This document shows positions 48,709 to 56,169 of a DNA stretch of 64,000 nt, in pieces; the stretch's first letter is position 1, and every line of letters begins with the position of its first letter. The DNA is from Amycolatopsis iheyensis (GTDB lineage Bacteria > Actinomycetota > Actinomycetes > Mycobacteriales > Pseudonocardiaceae). Location: NCBI RefSeq assembly GCF_024703995.1, contig NZ_JAMXQV010000014.1:208943-272942 (forward strand). Direction: 5' to 3'. Below the pieces are notes generated by a model that was not told the DNA's origin, did no database searches, and was given only the letters and a program-made list of their open reading frames with translations. Both the position numbers and the translations under genes were made by a program.

Positions 48709-48740
48709 GCATCACGGACGGGGTACGGTGTCCGTGATGC
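48709..48740. promoter_or_regulatory. Perfect inverted repeat across the start of the GT-C gene
   Basis: GCATCACGGAC (48709-48719) and GTCCGTGATGC (48730-48740) are perfect 11-base arms with a 10-base centre. The centre contains TACGGT, and the right arm contains ATG 48737. It may be an operator covering the promoter, or an RNA hairpin covering the start if the transcript begins further upstream. Confidence 0.5.
48724..48729 (+). promoter_or_regulatory. Candidate -10 box within the inverted repeat
   Basis: TACGGT lies seven bases before ATG 48737 and matches the box found before the TetR-type gene. No ribosome site is seen. Confidence 0.4.
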
Positions 48741-50263
48741 GAAGCGCCTCCGCAGAACTCCGCGAGGCCGCCGGTGCGCTGCCGGCGGCTTGGCCGAGCA
48801 CCCGTGCCTGGGCCCTCCCGGCGGCGGCCGCGGCGGCTTCCGCGCTCGTGTTCACACTGGTCAGCAGCCATCTCATCGATGACACCTACATCACGCTGTC
48901 CTACGCGAAGAACCTCGCCTTCCACGCCCACTGGGGCCTGATCGAGCAGGGCACGGCCAACACCGCCACCTCGCCGCTGAACGTCCTGGCCCTCGGCGCG
49001 GTCACCTTCTTCGTGCGCGACGCCGTGCTGGCCGCCGGGATCGTGTTCGTCGCCGCGCAGGTCGTCATGGTCCTCGGCCTGCGGCGGCTCGGTGAGCGCA
49101 CCGGGCTGCCGCCCGCCTTCGCGCCGCTGGCCTTCGCCGTGCTGCTGGTCAACCCGCTGCTCCTGTCGTCCGTCGGGCTGGAGGTCACGCTCGGCGCCGC
49201 CGGGGTCGTCTGGACGCTCGTCTACGCGGGGGAGCGCAGGGCGGGCCGGCTCGGGGTCGTCATCGGGCTGCTCGCGCTCGTCCGGATCGACCTGCTGCTC
49301 ATCGCCGCCGTGCTGTTCGCCGCCCGCCGCGAGTTCTGGACCGGCATCTGGCAGACGGCCTTCGCCGCTCTCGCCGTGACGCTGCCGTGGTTCGGGTTCA
49401 GCTGGCTCGTGCTCGGCTCGGCCGTGCCCGACACGCTGGTCATCAAGATCAGCCAGCAGTCGTGGGGCCCGTTCAGCTTCACCAACGGCCCGCTCCTCTA
49501 CTGGCGCAACTTCCCGGCCGAGGCCGCCCTCTCGTTCCTTCCGCTGGCCGTCGCCGGCGTGGTCGGCGTGAGCTGGATCGTCCAGTACCGCCGCGGGTCC
49601 GAAACCGCCCGCCGCCTGACGCCGTTCGCGGCGCTCGCCGTGGCCGGCGCCCTGCACTACGTGGCCTACAGCCGGCTCGGCGTGCCGCCCTACCACTGGT
49701 ACTACGCGCCCAGCATCATCGGCGCGACGATCTTCCTGGTCGCCTGCGCCTGCGCGGTGCCTGAGCGGATCCGCCGCGGCGCGCTGACGGCGACCGGCGC
49801 GGTGCTCGCGGCGAGCGTCGCGGTCTACGCGCTGCCGGGTCTCCCGCGCCAGTTCGCGCCGATCTCCAGCAACCACGCGTCGACGACGGAGTACCGCGAG
49901 ATCGGCGCGCAGCTGGCGGCCCTCGCCCACGGCCGCAAGGTCGAGACGGCGGGCGAGGTCGGCGCCCTGGCGTACGCGTGCGACTGCGAGCTGGTGGACG
50001 AGTTCTCCGACCGCGGCGCGGTCGACCCGGCGATCGCGGAGACGAAACGCCGCAGCGGCGACATCGGCCGCGCGCTGCTGGAGGCGAACTTCCACAACTT
50101 CGACCACAGCGTCGCCCCGATCAGCCCGGACCTGGTGCTGACCGCGACCCGCCGCCCGCCGCCGCCGACCGCGCTGGCGACCTGGCACATCGACTCGCCG
50201 TGGACGGGCGCCCAGAACCTCTACCTGATGCCCGCCCAGGTGCTCAGCGCCGCACCGCGGTGA
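48737..50263 (+). CDS. GT-C membrane glycosyltransferase in the aftB position
   Basis: The 508-residue product has about ten transmembrane helices. Its first external loop has HLIDDTYITLSYAKNLAFHA, with the acidic pair of GT-C enzymes, followed by QGTANTATSPLNVL. A soluble C-terminus (about 375-508) has GALAYACDCELVDEFSDRG. In mycobacteria the gene next to ubiA is aftB, which caps arabinan with beta-1,2-arabinofuranose; this gene sits in that place, with one gene inserted. The NGPVFNxGERVE string of AftB is absent here but present in the gene at 37136, so which one is the true counterpart is open. GTG 48728 or 48734 are other possible starts. Confidence 0.7.
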   Translation: MRSASAELREAAGALPAAWPSTRAWALPAAAAAASALVFTLVSSHLIDDTYITLSYAKNLAFHAHWGLIEQGTANTATSPLNVLALGAVTFFVRDAVLAAGIVFVAAQVVMVLGLRRLGERTGLPPAFAPLAFAVLLVNPLLLSSVGLEVTLGAAGVVWTLVYAGERRAGRLGVVIGLLALVRIDLLLIAAVLFAARREFWTGIWQTAFAALAVTLPWFGFSWLVLGSAVPDTLVIKISQQSWGPFSFTNGPLLYWRNFPAEAALSFLPLAVAGVVGVSWIVQYRRGSETARRLTPFAALAVAGALHYVAYSRLGVPPYHWYYAPSIIGATIFLVACACAVPERIRRGALTATGAVLAASVAVYALPGLPRQFAPISSNHASTTEYREIGAQLAALAHGRKVETAGEVGALAYACDCELVDEFSDRGAVDPAIAETKRRSGDIGRALLEANFHNFDHSVAPISPDLVLTATRRPPPPTALATWHIDSPWTGAQNLYLMPAQVLSAAPR

Positions 50264-50750
50264 CGTCCAGGGTCAGCGTGAACTCGCGCCCGCCCAGGCG
50301 CTTGCCGTAGGTCAGGCCGAACGCGAACCGGTCGACGACCGTCGCCGCCCGGGCCGTGAACCCGTCGGCCGACAACGTCACCGCGTCGATCGCGCAGCGG
50401 ACCCGGCCCGCCGTGCCGCGGACCGTGACCACGCCGTCGAGCAGCCAGCGGGGGCCGTCCGGCACCGGGTGGCCGTCGGTGAACGTGATCAGCGGGTGCT
50501 CGCGGCCGTGCAGGAAGCGGCGCGACTGGAGTTCGGTGTCCCGCAGGCGTTCCCCCGTGGTCAGCCCGGTCGCGTCGACCTCCGCCGTCACGACCGACGC
50601 GGTCACCGGGTCGGCCACGACGATCCGGCCGCCGGCCACCGGGAACGTGCCGTCCACAGTGGACACCCCGAAGAGGTGGGTGCCCGAAACGCCGATCCGG
50701 CAGCGCGCCGGGTCCAGCCGGTACTCGCCCGGCGGCGGGATCTCGATCAT
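50244..50750 (-). CDS. YceI-family protein, cytoplasmic form
   Basis: The 168-residue beta-rich protein begins YRLDPARCRIGVSGTHLFG and has GTFPVAGGRIVV, TTGERLRDTELQSRRFL and GREHPLITFTDG, the lipocalin-like YceI pattern that in other members binds isoprenoid or amphiphilic ligands. It lacks a signal peptide, so it is a cytoplasmic variant. ATG 50750 overlaps the stop of the membrane-protein gene as ATGA. Its 3' end overlaps the GT-C gene on the other strand by 20 bases. A role with polyprenyl lipids would fit the neighbourhood but is only inference. Confidence 0.85.
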   Translation of the reverse strand: MIEIPPPGEYRLDPARCRIGVSGTHLFGVSTVDGTFPVAGGRIVVADPVTASVVTAEVDATGLTTGERLRDTELQSRRFLHGREHPLITFTDGHPVPDGPRWLLDGVVTVRGTAGRVRCAIDAVTLSADGFTARAATVVDRFAFGLTYGKRLGGREFTLTLDVTAVRR

Positions 50751-51370
50751 CGGCGTGCCCACATCCGGTTCATCGTGCCCTCCCGCGCGAGCAGCACCTG
50801 GGTGACCACCTGGAGCACCACGAAGCTCGCGATCGACAGCACCGTATCGAGCCCCGGCACGACGTCCACCGGCAGCGTGTACGCCAGCACGATGCTGAAC
50901 GCGCTGTGCACGAGCCCGCCGAGGCCCCAGACCACCGCCAGCACCCGCCACACGCGCCGGAACGACGGCGTGTCCGCCCAGCGGTCCTCCAGCTCCGCGG
51001 CCCGGCGGGGCACCAGCGCCAGCGTGGCCTGGTAGGTCGTCGGCCGTCGGCCGATCCGCAGGCTCGCCAGCATCCAGAGGCCGATCAGCACGCTGAACCA
51101 CGCGCCGCGGACCAGCTGCAGCCGCGCGTCGCCGGTGGCCAGCGTCGTCACCAGCCCGACCGCGACGATCAGCAGCACGAAGATCCCCATGCCGTCGACC
51201 CGCCGGTGCCGGGCCGCCAGGTAGAGCACCCGCAGCGCCGGCGGCAGGCCACCGAGCGTCAGCGCCCAGACCGGCGCGACATCGAACGCCCGCAGCAGGT
51301 AGTAGCCGCCGACCGGCGCGGCGATGTCACAGAGCAGCGTGACCAGCGATTTCCCCATGCCTTCGAGCAT
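50747..51370 (-). CDS. VC0807-like membrane protein, copy A
   Basis: The 207-residue product has about six hydrophobic helices, with VTLLCDIAAPVGGYYLLRAF at the start, ARHRRVDGMGIFVLL, GDARLQLVRGAWFSVLIGLW and ASLRIGRRPTTYQA. It parallels the gene at 51410 along its length, so the two are tandem paralogues of the VC0807/intracellular-septation-like family with no known activity. Start is uncertain: ATG 51370 is used, GTG 51379 and ATG 51358 are in frame. It is coupled to the YceI gene by an ATGA overlap. Confidence 0.78.
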   Translation of the reverse strand: MLEGMGKSLVTLLCDIAAPVGGYYLLRAFDVAPVWALTLGGLPPALRVLYLAARHRRVDGMGIFVLLIVAVGLVTTLATGDARLQLVRGAWFSVLIGLWMLASLRIGRRPTTYQATLALVPRRAAELEDRWADTPSFRRVWRVLAVVWGLGGLVHSAFSIVLAYTLPVDVVPGLDTVLSIASFVVLQVVTQVLLAREGTMNRMWARR

Positions 51371-51409
51371 CGGGGACACGCACCGCCGCGACCATCGGCG
51401 ACCCGGTTC

Positions 51410-52030
51410 CTACGCATCCACCGTCCGGTTGATGCCGGCCGTCAACCGCTGCTTGGTGAGCTTCGCGCCGAGCACCACGCAGCCGGCGGTCAGCACGGTG
51501 TCGAGGATCGGCACGATGTCCACCGGCAGCGTGAACGCCATGACCACGACCGCGCAGGCGAGCAGGACGAGCCCGGCGCCCCACCAGAGCGTCAGCGAAC
51601 GCCACCGCTCCCGGAACCCGCGGGACAGGCCCCACAGCTGTTCCAGCTCGCCGGCGCGGGCGGGCTGGAAGGCGCACACCAGCCGGAAGAACAGCGGCCG
51701 CCGCCCGATCACCAGGCTGGCCAGCATCACCACGCCGAGCGGCAGCGTGAGCCAGGCACCGCGGATGAGCAGCAGCCGGGCATCCCCGGAGAAGACCGCC
51801 ACCGCGGCGTTCACCAGCAGCAGGGCGAGCACGAACGCGCTGATCGGGTCGAGCCGGCGGTGCCGCGCCAGTACGTAGCCGGACCGCACCACCGGCGGCA
51901 CGGCGCTGACCAGCAGCGCCCACAGCGCGGCGACTTCGAAGGAACGCAGGACGTAGTAGAGGGCCATCGGGAGGACGACGTCGCGCAGGAGCAGCGTCAG
52001 GCCGTCGCGCTTGCCGGTCGGAGTCATCAT
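51410..52030 (-). CDS. VC0807-like membrane protein, copy B
   Basis: The 206-residue product has about six helices and matches copy A at RDVVLPMALYYVLRSFEVAA, ARHRRLDPISAFVL, GDARLLLIRGAWLTLPLGVV and ASLVIGRRPLFFRL, plus the late FTLPVDIVPILDTVL (YTLPVDVVPGLDTVL in copy A). The pair arose by duplication and lies 39 bases apart on one strand. ATG 52030 and ATG 52027 are adjacent start choices. There is a 70-base gap from the upstream type VII-like operon, so co-transcription with it is possible but not shown. Confidence 0.78.
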   Translation of the reverse strand: MMTPTGKRDGLTLLLRDVVLPMALYYVLRSFEVAALWALLVSAVPPVVRSGYVLARHRRLDPISAFVLALLLVNAAVAVFSGDARLLLIRGAWLTLPLGVVMLASLVIGRRPLFFRLVCAFQPARAGELEQLWGLSRGFRERWRSLTLWWGAGLVLLACAVVVMAFTLPVDIVPILDTVLTAGCVVLGAKLTKQRLTAGINRTVDA

Positions 52031-52100
52031 GGTGACCAGTCTGTTTTCGCGCGTGCGTCACCACATCGGTTCGCGGACCGGGTCCGGATGGACTTCCGGC

Positions 52101-52700
52101 TCAACCCCGGGGTGGAGACAGCGCGCGCGAGACCTTCATCGGCGCGAGCGCGTCCCGCAGGAACACCGCCGAGCCGTCGGCGAACCCGAAGCGGATCGTC
52201 GGCGACGGCGGGAAGCTCTGCCCGCCGAGCACGGCGTCCAGCCGGACGACGACCCGCGCGTCGAACTCCTCCGCCGTGGTGAACGGCCCGCCTTCGCCAC
52301 CCTCCAGCCGACTGGTCGGGTAGACGACGGCGAGCCGCTGGTTCGTCCAGGTCAGCCGGGCGTGGCCGACGCCGCCGGCGAAGTGGTCGGCGAGCCGGAC
52401 GGCGACCTGACCCGGGTCGGTCGCGGTGGCCCAGTAGCCGAGCGCCGGGTCGTCGGTCCAGTCCTCGTCCGCGACGACGTCGCTGGGCAGTGGCCAGCGC
52501 CCCGGCCCGCCGGTCACCTTCGGCACTTCGCGCTCGGGCACGTACGGCGCGTGCCGGGCGTCGCCGAGCCGCAGCCCGACGTGCGCGTGGTACGGCGGGC
52601 AGCCCAGCCGCAGCACCTCGCCGCGGCGGAGCCAGTGCGAGCCCAGCTCGCGTTCGATGATCTTGTCGACCTTGGTCGCGGTCGTGACCTCGAGGTTCAC
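52101..52700 (-). CDS. Unknown soluble protein, last gene of a type VII-like operon
   Basis: I do not recognise the 199-residue product. It has no signal peptide or membrane helix. Visible features are ELGSHWLRRGEVLRLGCPPY, WTDDPALGYWATATDPGQV, ARLTWTNQRLAVVYPTSRL and RFGFADGSAVFLRDALAPM. The last two stretches resemble the YLTWTNxRLxVV pattern of PH-like folds, as in its upstream neighbour. GTG 52700 overlaps the previous stop as GTGA, so it is co-translated. A companion or chaperone-like role for the WXG-type protein is possible but unproven. Confidence 0.7.
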   Translation of the reverse strand: MNLEVTTATKVDKIIERELGSHWLRRGEVLRLGCPPYHAHVGLRLGDARHAPYVPEREVPKVTGGPGRWPLPSDVVADEDWTDDPALGYWATATDPGQVAVRLADHFAGGVGHARLTWTNQRLAVVYPTSRLEGGEGGPFTTAEEFDARVVVRLDAVLGGQSFPPSPTIRFGFADGSAVFLRDALAPMKVSRALSPPRG

Positions 52701-53392
52701 CGCGCTCCGTTCGTCCGGGCCAGCAGCCAGTCGAAGTGGTCGTCGGCGTCGAACCGGAAGTCGAGCCCGGAACCGTCCACAAGGGACATCCGCAGCACCG
52801 GTTTCCGGCCTCGCTTGGCGACGTCCACCCGCGCGACGCGGTCGCGGGGGAGTTCCGCCGCCGGCCCGAAGCCGCGCAGGGCGATCGGTTCGCCCTCGCG
52901 GTTGTCGCCGTAGGTCTTCGTGCGGTCGGTGAGGATCGCGGCGACGTCCCGGCCGAAGCCGATCGCCTTGCCCAGGAACGACTTCTGGGGCTCCGGTGCC
53001 GGCGCGGGCACGTGCTCGTCGAGCACCAGCAGCCGCTGCGGCGTCAGCACCCACAGCCGCCGCACCGCCGCGCGGACCGGGAGCGGGCGCAGCAGCTCGT
53101 GCGCGAGCACCCCCGCCCGCTCGCCGAACGCGACGACCTGCGGGGGCGGCGGCTTGTCGGAGCCGCTGTCGCCCTCACCGCCGGCGATCGCCTCGAACAC
53201 GAAGTCGCCCGCGAACCCGGCCACGCCCGACCCGACCTTGCGCAGCAACCCCTTGGCGGGCTGCCCGTCCGGCGTCAGGCCGCGGATGTCGAACGCGAAG
53301 CCCCGGCCGTACGCCGCCCACCGCAGTGCTTCGCCGGGGCGCAGGTACGGCCGGGCCTGGGTGGCCGCGCCGAGCGGGTCGGAGAGGTTCAT
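52697..53392 (-). CDS. Unknown soluble protein with PH-like segment
   Basis: The 231-residue product has no signal sequence. It contains YLRPGEALRWAAYGRGFAFD, AVRRLWVLTPQRLLVLDEHV, LPRDRVARVDVAKRGRKPVL and the end FRFDADDHFDWLLARTN. The order of a hydrophobic strand ending in an acidic turn, then basic strands, then a terminal amphipathic helix suggests a bacterial PH-like fold, which I offer as a guess. Both ends overlap neighbours by four bases (ATGA with the upstream EspC/WXG gene, GTGA with the downstream one), so all four genes form one tightly coupled unit. Confidence 0.7.
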   Translation of the reverse strand: MNLSDPLGAATQARPYLRPGEALRWAAYGRGFAFDIRGLTPDGQPAKGLLRKVGSGVAGFAGDFVFEAIAGGEGDSGSDKPPPPQVVAFGERAGVLAHELLRPLPVRAAVRRLWVLTPQRLLVLDEHVPAPAPEPQKSFLGKAIGFGRDVAAILTDRTKTYGDNREGEPIALRGFGPAAELPRDRVARVDVAKRGRKPVLRMSLVDGSGLDFRFDADDHFDWLLARTNGAR

Positions 53393-54870
53393 TCTTCGAG
53401 GGTGAACCCGCGGTCGGTGGCGGCGCGGCGCTCTTCGTCGGACGACGGGTCCTGGGACTCGTTGTAGCCGTACTTCACGCCCTGCTCCACGCCCTGTTCG
53501 ACGACGTTGCCGGCACTGCCTCGCCAGGCCGCCTTGCCGACGCTGGTCGTGCCGCTCAGCCCGGCCGCGCGCAGCCCGGCCTCGGTGAGGTTCGTGGTCA
53601 GCGCGTCGGCGCCCTCGCCGTCGACGCCGAACCGGCCGGCGAACTTGTTGCCGGTCTTCGACGCGCCGGTCACCGGGTTCGCCTTGGTCAGGATCTTCGC
53701 CAGCGGGTGCTTGTCGATCTGGTCGGCCAGCCGCTTCTCGAGGAAGTTGCCGTTGCGCAGGCCCTCCGCCCGCTCGACGACCTTCTTCAGCGGCCCGGTG
53801 CGCAGCTTCTCCAACATTTTCTCCAGCTGCTGGATCAGCGGCTTCAGCTTGCCGAGCAGCTCCTTGACCTTCATCCCGAGCCGGCCGCCGGTGAGCGCGA
53901 CCTCGCCCTCGGTGGCCGCCGTCGCCGCGCCCACCGACGCCCCGGCCGTGATCCACGAGGCGGCCAGCGCGGCCAGCCACTCGATGATCAGGCCCATCAC
54001 CAGTTCCTGGAGGATGTCGATGACGATCTCCACGAACGCGTCGAACAGGTCGGCCGCGATCTCCAGGATCTGCTGCAGCCCGCGGACCTCGCTCGCGAAC
54101 GCCTTCGCGCCGCCCGCGAACTCGGTCATCTGCGTGCGGAACGCGTCGCCGGCGTCGCCCTTCCAGGGCTCCTTGGTGAGGTCGGCGCGCTTCTGTTCGT
54201 GCTCGGCGGTGCCGTCGAGCCACTTCGCGACCTGCTCCCAGCCCTTCGCCGTGCTGCGCATCTGCTCGGGGTCGCCGATGGCCGGTTCGAGGACGAACTC
54301 GACGAGCGGGCTGATCACGATGCCGATCAGGAAGCCCAGGCCGTTGTCCATGAACGACTGGCCGGGGCTGGTGATCAGCTGCAGCTGCTCCATGCGCGCG
54401 TGCACGGTGGCGATGGCGACGTCGGGCGGGCTGCTCGCCTGCGACACCTCGGACGACGTCGAGAGCCAGCTGCTGCCGTAGCCGCCGTTCTGCTCCCAGT
54501 AGCCCTTGCGGTCGCCGTCACCGGCGTGGTTGACGTCGCCCAGGCTGCCCGGGCCGCTGCCGCCGTCGGCGAGCCCGGCGATGGCCGCCGTCGTGCCGCT
54601 CTCGTGCTCGGCGTAGGCCTTCGCGGCCAGCGTCGTCTTCTCGGAGATCTGGTCGAGGAACGACTTGGCCTGGTTCGCCAGGTCCTGGCACTCCTGCAGC
54701 GAGTCGAAGTACTTGTAGGCCATCAGCTCGCCGAGCGGGCCGAAGCAGTCGTCGCTGACCCGGGCCTGCTGGAGCAGCCCGGCGAGGCTGCCGAAGTGGC
54801 CGGCGGCCTCCTTCGACCCGGCGGCGTGCGCGGTCAGCGCCGCCGGCTGGACGTCGTACCCGGTGCTCAA
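53389..54870 (-). CDS. Type VII secretion-like protein: EspC/DUF2580 + WXG domains, long C-terminus
   Basis: The 493-residue protein starts with an EspC-type helical domain (about 1-90: YDVQPAALTAHAAGSKEAAG, ending AKAYAEHES). After a gly-rich linker, a WXG100-type hairpin spans about 205-290 with the turn EPWKGDAGDAF. A hydrophobic helical segment follows (about 285-345, VEIVIDILQELVMGLIIEWL onward), then a basic, Gly/Ala-rich tail. No classical signal peptide is present, so ESX-type export is likely. The overall plan resembles N-terminal trafficking domains joined to an effector-like tail, but no toxin motif is seen. It is coupled on both sides by ATGA overlaps. Confidence 0.8.
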   Translation of the reverse strand: MSTGYDVQPAALTAHAAGSKEAAGHFGSLAGLLQQARVSDDCFGPLGELMAYKYFDSLQECQDLANQAKSFLDQISEKTTLAAKAYAEHESGTTAAIAGLADGGSGPGSLGDVNHAGDGDRKGYWEQNGGYGSSWLSTSSEVSQASSPPDVAIATVHARMEQLQLITSPGQSFMDNGLGFLIGIVISPLVEFVLEPAIGDPEQMRSTAKGWEQVAKWLDGTAEHEQKRADLTKEPWKGDAGDAFRTQMTEFAGGAKAFASEVRGLQQILEIAADLFDAFVEIVIDILQELVMGLIIEWLAALAASWITAGASVGAATAATEGEVALTGGRLGMKVKELLGKLKPLIQQLEKMLEKLRTGPLKKVVERAEGLRNGNFLEKRLADQIDKHPLAKILTKANPVTGASKTGNKFAGRFGVDGEGADALTTNLTEAGLRAAGLSGTTSVGKAAWRGSAGNVVEQGVEQGVKYGYNESQDPSSDEERRAATDRGFTLEE

Positions 54871-55352
54871 AACCGCTCCCGGCGCAGGATCGGGCCACCG
54901 AAGTCGTCGTCTTCGGCGGGCGGCGGGGCCGGGCGGGTGCGCGGCGGCTCCTGGCGCACCGGCACCGGTGCCGTGGCCAGCGTCTCCGCGGGTGGCGGCG
55001 TGCTCGGGCCGAGCGGCTCGACGTGCGCGTTGAACGCCTCGCGGAACTGCTCCGCGCGCTCACCGAGCACCGGCTCGACGGTCTGGTTCAGCGCCGCCGA
55101 CGCCTGCTTCGTGGCGTCCCGGATCGCGGTCAGGATCTCCTGCTGCAACGCCGTGTGCGAGCGCCGCATCGCCTGCGGGCCCAGCTGCAGCCCCAGCACG
55201 GCGCCGGACGGCGCGACCGTCACGGTCACCGAGCCGTCGGCGTTGCGGGCGCTGCCGCGCAGCCCCGCGATCCGTTCCTTGAGTTCGGCGGCCTTCGCCG
55301 CCCGCTCCTGGAACGACCGCAGGGCGGCGTCCAGTTTGGTCCCCAGGTCCAT
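54867..55352 (-). CDS. YbaB/EbfC-like protein with Pro-rich tail
   Basis: The 161-residue protein has the YbaB core (about 1-100): FQERAAKAAELKERIAGLRG, SVTVTVAPSGAVLGLQLGP, TALQQEILTAIRDATKQASA. YbaB proteins form DNA-binding dimers, but the forms found beside type VII genes may instead be export partners. A Pro-rich, acidic tail ends DDDFGGPILRRERF, a short terminal motif I have the impression is recurrent in these operons. It is the first gene of the unit running to 52101. ATG 55352 has the ribosome site gggag, part of which lies in a hairpin arm. Confidence 0.85.
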   Translation of the reverse strand: MDLGTKLDAALRSFQERAAKAAELKERIAGLRGSARNADGSVTVTVAPSGAVLGLQLGPQAMRRSHTALQQEILTAIRDATKQASAALNQTVEPVLGERAEQFREAFNAHVEPLGPSTPPPAETLATAPVPVRQEPPRTRPAPPPAEDDDFGGPILRRERF

Positions 55353-55358
55353 CTTGCT

Positions 55359-55406
55359 CCCTCGCGTCGCGGTTGCCCCGTTTGGACGATTCCGCGGACG
55401 CGAGGG
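55359..55406 (-). terminator. Hairpin between dprE2 and the YbaB-like gene
   Basis: CCCTCGCGTC (55359-55368) and GACGCGAGGG (55397-55406) pair perfectly around 28 bases. It follows the dprE2 stop by seven bases, so it may terminate that mRNA. Its distal arm abuts the ribosome site of the next gene, so attenuation is possible. Confidence 0.5.
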
Positions 55407-55413
55407 TTCCCGA

Positions 55414-56169
55414 TCAGACCGGAAGCTTGCGGAAGATCGGCCGCGGGACGTGCCGCAGCACCGACATCACCAGGCGGAACGGCGCGGGCGCCCAGATCAG
55501 CTCCTTGCCCGCGCGCGCCGCGGCGACGGCCTGCTCGGCCACCTGGTCGGCGTTCTGGGTCAGCGGGGCGTCCTTCAGGCCGTCGGTCATCTTCGTCCGG
55601 ACCTGGCCCGAGCGGACGACCGTCACCTTGACGCCGTGCGGCTTGAGGGCCTCGCCGAGGCCCAGGTAGAAGCCGTCGAAGCCGGCCTTGGTCGAGCCGT
55701 AGACGAAGTTCGAGCGGCGGACGCGCTCGCCGGCCACCGACGACAGCGCGATCACCGTGCCGTGGCCCTGGACCTTGAGCTTCTCCGACAGCGCGACGCC
55801 GACGGACACCGCGGCGGTGTAGTTCACCGTCGCCGCCTCGACCGCCTTCGCGTGGTCCTGCCACAGCTCCTCGGGGTCACCGAGCAGGCCGAACGCCACG
55901 ACCGCGACGTCGATGTCGCCGCCTTCGAACGCCTTGTCCAGCACGCCCGGGTGCGACGCCAGGTCCTTCGCGTCGAAGTCGACGGTCGCGACCTCGGCGC
56001 CCTTGTCCTTCAGGCGCTGCGCGGCCGCGTCGAGCCGCGGCGACGGGCGGGCCGCGAGCACGACCCGCAGCGGCTTCTCGGCCAGGTACTTCTCGGCGAT
56101 CGCCAGCGCGATGTCGGACGTGCCGCCGAGCAGCAGCAGGGACTGGGGGTTGCCAACAGCGTCGATCAC
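55414..56169 (-). CDS. dprE2: Decaprenylphosphoryl-2-keto-ribose reductase
   Basis: The 251-residue SDR enzyme reduces decaprenylphosphoryl-2-keto-erythro-pentofuranose to decaprenylphosphoryl-arabinose with NADH, the second half of the DprE1/DprE2 epimerisation. It has LLLGGTSDIALAIAEKYL (nucleotide binding, GGTSDIA as in DprE2), VVAFGLLGDPEE, VIALSSVAGERVRRSNFVYG with the catalytic Ser, and YGSTKAGFDGF (YxxxK). Length matches the mycobacterial protein (about 254). ATG 56169 overlaps the dprE1 stop by four bases, so the two subunits are made together. Confidence 0.96.
   Translation of the reverse strand: MIDAVGNPQSLLLLGGTSDIALAIAEKYLAEKPLRVVLAARPSPRLDAAAQRLKDKGAEVATVDFDAKDLASHPGVLDKAFEGGDIDVAVVAFGLLGDPEELWQDHAKAVEAATVNYTAAVSVGVALSEKLKVQGHGTVIALSSVAGERVRRSNFVYGSTKAGFDGFYLGLGEALKPHGVKVTVVRSGQVRTKMTDGLKDAPLTQNADQVAEQAVAAARAGKELIWAPAPFRLVMSVLRHVPRPIFRKLPV

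Noticed and set aside
53389..54870. Polymorphic toxin with a recognisable toxin domain
   Set aside because: The tail after the WXG and hydrophobic parts shows no nuclease, deaminase or ADP-ribosyltransferase motif that I can see.
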